A stretch of 64,000 nucleotides of DNA, from the NCBI GenBank assembly GCA_945643635.1, contig CALZFC010000053.1:302501-366500 (forward strand), given 5' to 3'. This document shows positions 1-10,493 of this stretch, one piece after another. The stretch comes from Allodiplogaster sudhausi (taxonomy: Eukaryota > Nematoda > Chromadorea > Rhabditida > Diplogasteridae). Below the pieces are notes generated by a model. It was not told where the DNA came from and made no database searches. It was given only the letters and a program-made list of their open reading frames with translations. The first letter of the stretch is position 1. Each line of letters begins with the position of its first letter. The translations under genes were made by a program, and so were the position numbers.

Positions 1-187
1 AGAGAGCGAGAGGGATATTGAGAGAAAGTGAGAGGGCTGAAATAAGATTGCTGCGAAAAAGTACAGAAATGTCGCAAAAGCATGGTCACTTACGCCGCCC
101 TCCGAGTCTAACAATAAGTGCTCGCCTTGAATTTGTTCATTTAAATTTTTTCTCTGCCCCTCTCTCTCTCTTCCTCTCCTAGTCCCC

Positions 188-222
<35 letters not shown>

Positions 223-690
223 ATCTTCGTTCTGCATGGCGATACGATGCGCGGAGGTGTTTCTCCTCATTTACCCAGGCGAGGATATTCTTTTCATTCG
301 ATCTTCATCAGCGTTAATATTTTTTTCGGAGATTTTAGTGAATATTATTTAAAAAAATTTATTTTGTAAAAGGAAAAAAACTAATAAAAATGGTCCGCCG
401 GAAAGAAAGACTGATTAACCTCGCTTTTCTTATGATAGATGCTACGGCCCTTCGGCCAGTTCATTCATGCGTACGCTGATAGAAGGAAGTAAAGGAATTA
501 TTGATTGATTCATATTTCTTTCCTTTAATTTGAAAGAAAATAAATTGATACTTATTATTTTAATGATTATAAAGTGATTTTTAAATTTTTGGAGGAGAAA
601 AAAATCCAAATAGAAATAAGACTAGTAAGAAATGACCCGCTGGTTTTCGAGCGGTCTTCGTCTATTTAGGCCCAGATTAGTATCCGCTAT
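1..690 (-). pseudogene. Arginine kinase fragment, copy A (decayed, continues past left edge)
   Basis: This is a broken copy of an ATP:guanidino phosphotransferase (arginine kinase), the enzyme that reversibly phosphorylates arginine as an energy buffer. Read on the minus strand, block-wise similarity to the family appears near 430-490 (MNWPKGRSIYHKK, family WPTGRGIYH), near 235-295 (LAWVNEE followed by a frameshift) and near 90-130 (GEH...DSEGGVSD, family GEHTEAEGGVYD). The blocks are in the normal family order, separated by AT-rich spacer, so this is a genomic and not a processed copy. Reading frames change between blocks. The whole segment is parallel to 1927-2560 with the same spacers and the same CT tract. 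Its left end is outside the window. Homology is assigned from remembered family motifs, not from a search. Confidence 0.62.
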
Positions 691-699
691 TGTTCGAAG

Positions 700-1314
700 T
701 TTCTTGAGTACTCTACGTTGTAGATAAAAAATTACACATTAAGTTATTTATGCCAAATATATATCGAGTTCATTCATAAAAAAATATTTCCTGCAAACGT
801 CCTAACCACTGCAAAACATATATAGTAATTATAATCAGTGTTTGATTGCTTTAACGAAAGAATGAATTATTAAACAAAAAATTATGAATCAAAATTGAAA
901 GATGAGCTTGAAATAAAAGGAATTAATTCAGAAAACAACCATAAAACATCCCTAAACCAACAAGAATCAACAGTTGAGAGCCCTTCAAGTAGCTAAATGT
1001 CTGCGTTCTTCTATCTCGCCAGTCATAAGGCCATACAAATGAAACGAGATCACAGTCAGTCAGTCATTCAATGGTATCTACAATAAAGTGAGAGAGGGAG
1101 AGATGTACAAATAGAGAAAGAGAAAGATAGAGACTGATAGAAACATAGAGAGAGAGAGAGAATGAGAAAGAGTGAGTGAGAGAGAGAAGGTGTAAGATAT
1201 AAGGAAATAACGGTCAAGCAATGAATATGTAGCAAGCAAAGCTAAATATAAACTTCCTCGTACATATGTAGTAGAAAATGCGTACTGCACCAAGACAGTA
1301 TAGAGATACAATCC
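700..1314. other. Spacer between the two arginine kinase fragments
   Basis: AT-rich sequence with no splice-flanked coding block that I could recognise. GA dinucleotide tracts begin at about 1086. The long minus-strand frames through here and the next segment are translations of the GA/CT array. Confidence 0.5.
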
Positions 1315-1935
1315 AGAGAAAGAGAGGGAGAGAATGAGAAAGAGGGAGAGAATGAAAGAGAGGGAGAGAGTGAGAGAGAGGGAGAGAATGAAAGAGAGGG
1401 AGAGAATGAGAGAGAGAGGGAGAGAATGAGAGAGAGAGAGAGAGTGAGAGAGAGGGAGAGAATGAGAGAGGGATAGAATGAGAGAGGGAGAGAATGAGAG
1501 TGGTAGAATGAGAGAGAGGGAGAGAATGAGAGTGGGAGAATGAGAGAGAGGGAGAGAGTGAGAGAGGGAGAGAATGAGAGTGGGAGAGAATGAGAGTATG
1601 TGAGAATGAGAGAGAGGGAGAGAATGAGAGTGGGAGAGAATGAGAGGGAGGGAGAGAGTGAGAGAGAGGGAGAGAATGAGAGAGGGAGAGAATGAGAGAG
1701 GGAGAGAATGAGAGTGGGAGAGAATGAGAGTGGGTGAGAATGAGAGAAAGGGAGTGAATGAGAGAGAGGGAGAGAATGAGAGAGGGAGAGAATGAGAGTG
1801 GGAGAGAATGAGAGGGAGGGAGAGAGTGAGAGAGAGGGAAAGAATGAGAGAGGGAGAGAATGAGAGAGGGAGAGAATGAGAGTTAGAGAGAATGAGAGAG
1901 AGGGAGAGAGTGAGAGGGAGGGAGAGGGAGAGAGA
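1315..1935. repeat. GA-rich minisatellite array (variants of gggagagaatgaga)
   Basis: About 620 bp built almost entirely from short variants of 'gggagagaatgaga' and 'gagagtgagaga', more structured than a plain (GA)n because 'gaatga' and 'gtgaga' recur at roughly 14-22 base intervals. It sits exactly between the two arginine kinase copies. Copy B resumes immediately after it at about 1927, so the array probably marks or mediated the duplication. Confidence 0.85.
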
Positions 1936-2756
1936 TATTGAGAGAAAATGAGAGGGCTGAAATAAGATGGCTGCGAAAACGTACAGAAATGTCGCAAGAG
2001 TATTGTCACTTACGCCGCCGTCCGCGTCGAAGCTCGCCGTGAATACCGCGGACCTGAATTTGTTTATTTTAATTTTTTTTCTCTGCCCCTCTCGCTCTCT
2101 CTCTCTCTCTCTCAATATCTTCATTCTGCATGGAAATGATGCGGAGGTGGTCCTTCTCCTCATTTACCCAGGCGAGGATGATATTTTCAGTCTGTTTTCA
2201 TCAGCATTAATATTTTTTTCGGAGAGTTTATTAAATATTATTTTAAAAAAAATTTATTTTGTAAAAGATAAAACGAATAAAAATGGCCCGCCAGAAAGAA
2301 CGATGAACCTCGTTGTTGTTTGTGGTAGATGCCACGGCCCTTCGTCCAGTTCATGCATACGTTCGTTGCTTGCAGGATTCTGGAAGGAAGTATAGGGAAT
2401 TGTTGAGTGATTGCTATTTTATAAACAATAAACTGAAAATAAATTCTTATTCATTATTTTAGTGTTTATAAAGTCACTTTTAAGTTTATGGGAGAGAAAT
2501 AAAAAGCATAATCTATATTTAGAGAAACGACCCGCTGCTTTTCAAGCCGTGTTCGTAATGGTGCAAGAGCGATGAAAATAAGCGAGCTATGATTATGATA
2601 AAAATATGTATAGTTAAGTGTTCCATCTCCCACGGAACGATTGTCCTCCTTGAAGAGGAAGTGGTCAGCGAAAAGCTGCGTCTGAATCTCCTTGGTCATG
2701 CCGTCTCGCGGATCGTAGTTGCATTGGAGCTAGGGGTCCTTGATGCTCGTGAAGAT
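1936..2756 (-). pseudogene. Arginine kinase fragment, copy B (stop codon, frameshifts, catalytic region missing)
   Basis: Minus-strand blocks in family order are: 2756-2621, reading FTSIKDP-stop-LQCNY then DGMTKEIQTQLFADHFLFKE (family GMTKEVQ.QL..DHFLFKEGDR); 2395-2310, MNWTKGRGIYHK after a one-base deletion; 2187-2125, WVNEEKDHLRIISMQN (family WVNEEDHLRIISMQ with one extra Lys); 2058-2011, QIQVRGIHGE, then a frameshift to DADGGVSD (family QVRGTHGEHTEAEGGVYD). There is an in-frame TAG at 2732-2730. The segment that should lie between the ISMQ block and the QVRG block carries the CPTNLGT reactive cysteine of the family. It is absent here and replaced by a CT tract. I read this as a non-functional duplicate of a real gene elsewhere. 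A functional gene with heavily altered splicing is much less likely. Confidence 0.72.
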
Positions 2757-3278
2757 CTATGTACTTGACCTTGAATGTCAGCTTGATTCCTTATCGGTAT
2801 CAAACGAATAGAAAATGAAAAGCGACAGGAGAAGAGAGTTGTTCGACACTCGTTAAGAAATAGAAACTCTGTGATGAGTCCGCCAACATAAACACAAGTT
2901 TATTGAATGTGTCCGAATGGCCAGTAAAAATTCTTCGTATTGTTATTGACAAGTGAAATTCTTTCGAGAAATAACGTGGCACATAAATAATTATGTGTTG
3001 TTATATTAAATCATAAAAAATAACTTTCCACTCACTTTCCAATGTCTTCGTCGTAGTTATCCCTTTATCGAGTCGAAAATGGCTATTTTTCTGATAGACC
3101 TTCCATCATTCCGTATGTACATAGATAAAATACTCACGCACAAGATTCTTGAAAAATCGGACGTAATATTATTTTACAAATGTATTTTACCTAAACTTGA
3201 TGTAGGACATTTTTTTCTTCTTAAAATTTAAAATTAAAATTTTCTTATATTTATTTAAACACTATTTCCCTTTACCTT

Positions 3279-3340
3279 TGTCAATGAGAAATGCATGCGA
3301 AATGTACACGGGGGTCCTGTTGCGCGCGTTCACCTGAAAA
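3279..3340 (-). other. Orphan exon-like block, no family recognised
   Basis: On the minus strand an acceptor with a good pyrimidine tract (CTGTTTTTCAG) is followed by about 20 codons reading VNARNRTPVYISHAFLIDKG, then by G|GTAAAG as donor. A second splice-flanked block lies just upstream (acceptor CTCCACCCTAG near 3456, donor GTAAGTG near 3409), but the phases do not join cleanly. I do not recognise the protein. It lies between MRPL17 and the arginine kinase wreck, so it may be another relic. Confidence 0.25.
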
Positions 3341-3613
3341 ACAGGGACCAGGAGGCAACAGCCATTTGTAGGGGAAAGAGGGATAGAACACTTACAGGCA
3401 CTCGCTATGGGGAGGATCGCTGCCCACCCGAAGCAGGACTTCTAGGGTGGAGATTATTCTTATTCAAATTCAATATACCATCTATTCTCCGATGAATATT
3501 TAAAAAAAACACAATTTATTTATGACCTTAACAAATTTGGATCGAGTTCTTCGATGGGAATATTTCCAACATACTTTCTGGCAAGTGTAAATTAACAAAA
3601 TAACAATGAAAAA

Positions 3614-3619
3614 TTTATT
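3614..3619 (-). promoter_or_regulatory. Candidate polyadenylation signal for MRPL17
   Basis: AATAAA on the minus strand, about 120 bases downstream of the MRPL17 stop codon at 3742-3744, inside AT-rich sequence. Position and strand fit a 3' end signal, but there is no transcript evidence. Confidence 0.4.
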
Positions 3620-3741
3620 ATCCTTGAACGAGAGGCTTAAAATTAAAAGGAATAAACGAGAAATTCATAACTACAAATATTTCAACAACAACAGTATAAT
3701 TAGATCTACAACAATTTCTGACACAGCGCAAGAAAATATCT

Positions 3742-4820
3742 TTATAGCTTGAGCTCTGCAAGTTTGGCGTCTAGAGCGCCTTTCAGCAGGATGTTGAGCA
3801 GAGAAGTCGAGTTCCCTGGAGGATCCGGCACCACGGGCGGGAAGGGGTTGCCTGTAATACGATGTTGATTGGAACATAGAGAGAGAGCAGGAGGAAGAGA
3901 GAAGAAGAACGAGAGAGACCGAGACAAAGAGAGAGATAGAAAGAGAGCGAGAGCGAGAGAAAGAGAGACTCTCCTTTTCTCTTTCTCTCTCTCACACTTT
4001 CTCGCTCTCTCTCTCTCTCACTCTGTCTCTCTTTCCCTCTCTCTCTCTATATATATCTCTTTCTCTCTCTCTCACCCTCTCTAACCACCGCCACCTTCTC
4101 TCTTTCTCTCTCATCCTCTCTCTCTCACTCACCATCAATCTCGAGGACGGCCAGCTCATAGCGTTTCCAGAATACCCTTTCGTTCTGCACGTAGTTCTCG
4201 AGTCTCTTGCTTGGCAATTTCCACACAGTCGTGTAGGGCGCGGTCGGTCGGTCGGCCAGTGTCGGCACGAGCACCTTCAAAGTTATTCATTTTGCTTTTA
4301 TTTTACTTTTTTATTTATAAATTTTCTTGAACCACATTAACAAATACATTCATGGTTAAGTTTTATCATTTTATCTTTTTTTTTAAATACCAAAAAGATT
4401 TTTTCCTACAAAATTGGTAAAAATAGGCTCTTTGACTTGGTGGTTTTAGTTCGCGTAAAGTCTACTTATATTCAGAGGCATGGAGCATTCCCTGATTGAT
4501 AAGATAAAAATCGGCTAAATTAATTATGAATTGTAACTTTAAAATGTATAATACGTCACTTTTTACCCTCTAACATTGTTGAAAATGCTAGTAGATGAGT
4601 AGATGAGGGAAAAGAATTCAAAAATGGTTTTATTTAAACAAATGTTTCAAATTAGAGAAAGTGAGTGAGTGAGTTAGTGAAGGGAGAGAGAGAGAGCGCA
4701 GAAGACAGAGATCAAGAGTGATAAAGCGGAAGAGCAAGAGACATAGAGGAGAGTAAGGAAAAGTTATAGATAGAAAGGAGAAAAGACAGGAGAGAGAGAG
4801 AGGGCGAGGAGAGAAGGCGC

Positions 4821-4917
<97 letters not shown>

Positions 4918-5876
4918 TAACCTTCTCCATCTTCTCGACGAGTCCCTGCTCGGGCAGCCACCACTCGATCATCTCTCGTGCGTACTCGTCCTCTTCTCCG
5001 CCCCTCTCCATCGCCAGTTGAAGCAACTGGAAAGGGAGTGAGATTATGAGATAAATGAAGACATTATTTTGTCAGCTATGCAAATAAAATAGGAATAAAG
5101 AGACATTATTTTATCAGCTAAATAAATAAAGTTATAACTTTCTCTAATGTAAAAAAAAGTTGAGAGGCATAAAGGGCTCAAAGTATTCCAAGAAATGAAA
5201 TTATTTTATTAGCTAAATAAAAGACCTGGAAAGGGAAGAAGATTAAGGGATGAAAAAGGCATAATTTTATTAATTGTCAGCTAAATAAAATTTACAACAC
5301 TGTTTGATTAAAAAATTTTGCGAGACAAAAAAACTCAAAGAAACCCAAGATATAAGACCGTGTATGAGATTAGAAAATGAAGGAGTTTGAAACCAAGAGA
5401 TACTAACTACAGGCGTACAAAAATTAATTCAAAACTTGTAAGTAGAAAAAATACGTTTCACATGAAAAGTCCGTAGAAAGATGAAAAAAACCCCCATTGC
5501 TATCACTTTAACAGTATGTAGCAAAAAGAACGAGCTTCTTAATAGTCATAAAACATTTTCATAATAAAGAAAAAAGTAGATTAATTAATGCCTCATAGCT
5601 AACCCTTTCCATGTACGGCCTAGCTTCGAGTGCCCGATTCCATGGCAGTTCGATGCGCTCTTCGCGTACTAACCTTGCCACGATTCTTCGAAGGATCTAA
5701 TATATAGTAAAATCAAGCTTAAATGCATTATGATATCTTTATATATATTTATTTAGTATATACATATATCTACTAATTTTCTTCTTAACTATATTTCTTT
5801 AGAAAACATAACATTCAATAAACATTTAGTTAATACAATAAACAGTCCTTTCTCTCTCTCTCTCTCTCTCTGTCCC

Positions 5877-5948
<72 letters not shown>

Positions 5949-6267
5949 ACTCTTTCCGAATTCACTTGACGGCAACAGACTCCTTTATAAACCCAATTAA
6001 AGCATCGAACAAATCAGAAAGTGAAACCACACCAAAACACCGTAACCTACACCGAAATTACCGTACCTCGAGCCTGGCTCTTCTGTTTGGCTCGATGCCA
6101 GAAGTCTTGAGTCGTTGCGGGATGTGTCCGATGGGAGCGCGGATGCGAGGGAGAGTGGCGTGAGGCTTGTCATGGCCTGCCGCGACTGAAGCGGAAGCCT
6201 TCGCCGCGGCGCCAGTCAACTTGGACGCCGAATTGTACGCCATTCGCAGGGGAAGCGTCGGAAACAT
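3742..6267 (-). CDS. MRPL17: Mitochondrial large ribosomal subunit protein bL17m (5 exons)
   Basis: Structural protein of the mitochondrial 39S subunit, nuclear-encoded and imported into the matrix. Exons in reading order are 6267-6067, 5696-5604, 5026-4922, 4274-4133 and 3851-3742. All have GT-AG borders and matching phases, 651 nt in total. Residues about 36-105 carry the bL17 core: IGHIPQRLKT, then LRRIVARLVREERIE, then PWNRALEARPYME, then EMIEWWLPEQGLVEK, which parallels the LLRNLLTGLVRHERIE..WARVDEMRGYAEKL and ADFWLTEKDLIPKL pattern of human MRPL17. Near the C-terminus, LEIDGNPFPPV matches the family's 'YKGNCLPPL'. Two ATGs are possible: 6267 (MFPTLPLRM) or 6243. The first ~35 residues are rich in Ala, Ser and Lys and free of acidic residues until His-Asp-Lys, as in a transit peptide. 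Introns 3 and 4 are dominated by GA/CT tracts. Confidence 0.88.
4684..4915. repeat. (GA)n microsatellite touching the MRPL17 exon 3 donor
   Basis: Nearly uninterrupted GA repeat that stops six bases before the exon 3 donor. On the transcript strand the intron therefore begins GTTAGG followed directly by (CT)n. Confidence 0.9.
5850..5946. repeat. (CT)n with CTGT variants in MRPL17 intron 1
   Basis: Long CT dinucleotide tract with interspersed tctctg units, about 150 bases upstream (in transcript terms) of the exon 2 acceptor. Confidence 0.9.
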
Positions 6268-7888
6268 CTCTGAATCACGAGGCAATCCGATTCCGATAAG
6301 GCAATCTGGATAATTGAGCAGCAGCGTTTTTTTTTTATCTGTGCAGTTTGCGAAATTTAGAAAAGACAGGCTATTTCGCTTCTCTAATGGTAAGTAAGAT
6401 AAGCAAGAGGAAACTGATCGCGTTTTACATATTTTTGCAAAACTTGCATGATTAATCCTGTATGGTTTCTTACAACATTCACTCATGCTTGCTAAAGGTC
6501 ACCACTGTAATCCGGGACAGAGATACGGTATCCGCTGTACGATTATTCAACTTTTCTCTTCGATATCATTCGAGATCCTGAAACTCCTTTTTCTTCACAA
6601 CTTTCATAGACGAGTGAGGAAATACTTTTCATTCCAGGAACATTTCTTCTTCGGAACTTAACGTATATTACACATACGAGAAGAGACATTCAAGTGGCGT
6701 ATATAAATCGATAAAATAATGTGCGGCTGAGGCGAAAGAGGAAACAGAGGATAAGAATAATAGTAATAATAGTGATAAAAACACCCAAAGAGCACATTCA
6801 ACCGGGATAGCAATACAAATAAGAGTCGATGCACGGAGAGAGTGGGTAAAACGGGGAGAAGAGGGGGGAAAGGATTCGGACATTCCGAATTAGGAAGGGG
6901 GCAAAGATATGGTGGGCTCACGGGTGATTAGGATATCGGGAGATTTACTGGGTACTTCAAATATCATCACATTATCCACAGAATAACCGGCATTAACAGC
7001 AGTAGCGTAGAGTTGAGAGGCATAGAGGGGGAGAGAGAGGATAGAGAAGGAGAGAGAGCAGTAGGAGAGACAAAACACACTGACAGAAAGACAGATAACA
7101 AAGGCAGACGAGTCAGCAAATATATCTTTTACATTAACGATAACTTTCCACAGCCAAGCCCCGGATAAATCTCCCTGGTCGAGAAGACCAGCCTCTAGCC
7201 ACTAGCAATTGTCCGGATGGAGCAAAGAAATTGGATGAAAAAGGGGGGAGCATGGCTAAAAAGAGGACCGTAGTATTCCATCGTTCTTCAGTCATGTGAA
7301 TAAGACAAGCACGGGAAGAAGCTAAATACAATTAAAAAAAAACTCGCTGAGGTTTCCTTTCTGATACGTTTTCTGGCATCTATCCGTTCCACTCAAATAC
7401 ACACAAAAACAGTAATAAAAAGGGATGCGTCAAAAAAGAGTAATACTGTATTTCAGGAGAAAAAAATTGTCTATATCCTATTCTTTAGAAATATATGAAA
7501 TATTGATTGAGATAGGGAATAGGGTACAAATTGCGTGGAGAATCATATAAAACCGGTCTAATTGTAACTCAATAACTATCACAATTACTAAGTAAGCGAA
7601 CTATAAAAGCGAGCAGCGGCGGAGATAATACGAATATATGAAGAGGAAGGAAGAGTAAAAACTGTTTGAATCTCGTTTAGAGATAGTAATCATATAATAC
7701 AATGCCCGGGGAGCAAATAAGAAGAATTAAAAAATATATATATTTTTAAACACCGCTGAGCCTTTAGCAACCCGTCTATTGACTTGCTCACAACATTCGA
7801 GAGAAAGGAAGTAGGGGTAACAGGAGACGGGCATACGGTAGAAGGCTACAGTACCAGTCAGGACTTTCGTGGTGGGACTCTGGGGGGT
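6268..7888. other. Intergenic region between MRPL17 start and KSR stop
   Basis: About 1.6 kb, which must hold the MRPL17 promoter and the KSR 3' UTR. I found no canonical AATAAA on the minus strand just below the KSR stop. Unlike most of the window it carries little GA repeat (a short tract near 7028-7065). I see no splice-flanked coding block in it. Confidence 0.5.
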
Positions 7889-8461
7889 CTAGAAGATGCT
7901 CTCGAAGGATCTGCCGAGTGGATGAGAGGGTGATCGATCGACCCTGAGACGGGGGAGGGCCTGTAGCATTGCCAAGCAAGCAGAGAAGGCTGGCCTTTCT
8001 GCCGGAGAGAAGGTCCACGCGCGCGTCAGCAACTCCTAAATATTAAATACTTTTTTCTAAAGACACTTATAACTGCATATAATATGTAAGCATTACAATT
8101 TAATAAGGAAACAAGTAATCATAACTTTGGTTACATGGGGGTCGAACATCAACTGATCATGTTAATACGCTCATAATATGCCCGTGAAGAAAATCAAAAC
8201 CACTTGTCGCAAAGCAAGGAAAGGTCAGGTAATAAAATTTCCCTCATAAAAGAATGAATAAAATCTCTCTATTATACATTACACACAGACTGCTGTTTAA
8301 ATCATATGGCATCTGACACATCGAACCGACCTTGACCTCGCGGACAGCGTTAATATTCGGCAGCGGCGCGCCGAGCCCGCTTCCGACACGGTAGATCACT
8401 TGGTCCGGGTGGAGATCAGAGAACGGCATCGAGGACGTCAGCAGCTCGAACCAGATCGTGC

Positions 8462-8504
<43 letters not shown>

Positions 8505-9977
8505 TAGGAAGAGATAGAAAGATAGAGAAGATAATTTTTGCCCTCCAAAATTCGCATTGTAAAAATTTTTTTCAACTCTTCTAAATTCTCATTCTTAAAA
8601 TATAAGGGAAAAAATTGGTTTCAGCCCTCGCTCTCTCTCTCTCTCTCGGTCTCTCTCTCTCTCTCTCTCTCGCTGTCTCTCTCTGTCTGTCTCTCTCTCT
8701 CTCGAAAATTCCATCTCTTAAAATAAAGCACAGGTTCGAGAAAGGTTCTAATGACAGCTTTATGAGCTGTAATAAAATACATATTATAAAGCATTCTTAA
8801 TCGTTTATCTATGACAAATCATCAAGGTTAAAAATGTAAAAAGAGAGCGGTTTGACAGACCCAAACGCAAAGACATCCGACTGCTCACTGAAGGGCAGTT
8901 CGCGGAGGTCGCCGGCGATTTCGCGGATCAGCTCGGGTGCCAGGTACGAGAGCCAGTGGCTCGGAGTGCGAATCGAATCATTCCTAGGAAGAGTAAGTAA
9001 TATGACACATTAATATATTTTCATTAGAAAAAAAAATGTCAGAATAAATTTATTTATCACAATTTTATGGAAGAAAAATTAAATGTAATAAAGAAAAGCA
9101 AAAGAATATAACGAAAAAAAGGTAGAACAGAGAGCTAGCGAGAGATTTGAAAGGAGAACTCTACAAATGCAAGGGTATTTTTCATCCAATCAAGATTCAT
9201 TGAATTTAATATAATAAACAAATGAATGAATAAATAAAAATAAATTCTGTACCTCTCCGGGAATCTAAGTCTCTTCATTGAGAACAGTCCAAGATCCGTG
9301 ATGACCACTCTGGATTTGGCCTCTATGAAGATGTTCTTGGTGCGGAGATCCTTGTGGATTATCTGCTTTTGGTGCAGATAGGAGACTCCCTGGAATCATG
9401 GAATTAATAAGGAATCAAATCTTTTTCCATTCATTCTATCACACCTGTTTTAAATTATAATTTTTTTTGACTTCGTGGTACTTAAATATATCATTTTACC
9501 TGGCAAATCTGCGTCAATCCATTCTATCACACCTTTTTTATTAAATATATATTTTGATATCTTTTTTTGGATTTCGTGGCACTTAAATATATTATTTAAC
9601 CTGGCAAATCTGCGTTGCATAATTCACGGCTGTTGTTAGGTCGACTTTCTCGTTACCTCCACTCGAGTGAAGAATCGAGTAGAGAGTTCGTCCCTGAATT
9701 TAAAAAAAGCTATCTTTTGAATAAATATAATACATTATGAGTATTTTTTAATAAATAAAAATTAAATCACTATAATTAAAACAACAAAATAAATATGCCT
9801 GTTTAATTAAAAGTATACCTTGCAGAGTCCCATTACTATTCCAAGCTTCTGATGGTCGAAGCAATAGCCGAGACAGAGCACAATGTTGTCGTGGCGAGTG
9901 TTCTGGAAGGGAGTTTTAGTTTTTATTTCCTTTATTATTTCTCTCTCTCCCCCCTTCCACCTCTCTCTCTCTCTCTC

Positions 9978-10014
<37 letters not shown>

Positions 10015-10493
10015 CGCTCTCCCCTCTCTCTCTTTCGCTCTCTCTCTCTCTCTCTCCCAATTCCTAACTGCCTTCCCCAAACCTTAAACTGCGCGACTTC
10101 CGCCTTGAACTCTTTCTCCTTCTCCGCTTCCTCAACATGGTCCATGTTCAGGAACTTCACCGCCACGTCTCCAAAGTGGTAGCCGCGGTGCACCTGAAAT
10201 CTTTGGGTTAAAGGAGGAATCAAAATAATACTTTTAAAATAATGCACATTCGCTGAACTTTAAATAAAATTAATTATGAAGAGTGAAAATGTTTTGTTAA
10301 ATAAACATAAACACAAAATGATAACAATCAGGGGTTAAAAATAGGAAAATTTAAAAAAGGAAAATTTCAAACCGTTCCAAATCTTCCGTGTCCAATGAGA
10401 TTCTTCGGTCCAAAGTCGATATTCTTCACGGGAATAGTGACGTCACTCCACCCGCTTTGGCCCGTTGCGCCGCGAATTGTCGACATATTCCAT
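7889..10493 (-). CDS. ksr: KSR kinase-like domain (CA5; exons 19-26)
   Basis: Protein-kinase-fold domain that binds MEK. Motifs in order: glycine loop GHGRFGTV; VAVK lysine retained (DVAVKFLNMD), unlike vertebrate KSR where it is Arg; NTRHDNIVLCLGYC; GLCKGRTLYSI; HKDLRTKN in place of HRD..KxxN; VITDLGLFS, where DFG has become DLG; WLSYLAPELIRE; ELPFSEQSDVFAFGTIWFEL; AWTFSPAERPAFS. KSR-diagnostic pieces are CKGRTL, HKDL.(S/T)KN, LAPE.IR and LPFS..SDVFA.GTIW.EL. The protein ends RSFESIF-stop (TAG at 7891-7889) without the longer tail of vertebrate KSR. Confidence 0.93.

Noticed and set aside
1078..2163. A 361-codon open frame on the minus strand rich in Ser and Leu
   Set aside because: It is the translation of the (CT)n side of the GA array. 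All reading frames of that array stay open and have the same composition. The same applies to long frames at 20408-21280, 28431-28841, 29029-29679, 29549-30235, 38549-39148, 55669-56286, 58386-59015 and 63479-63970.
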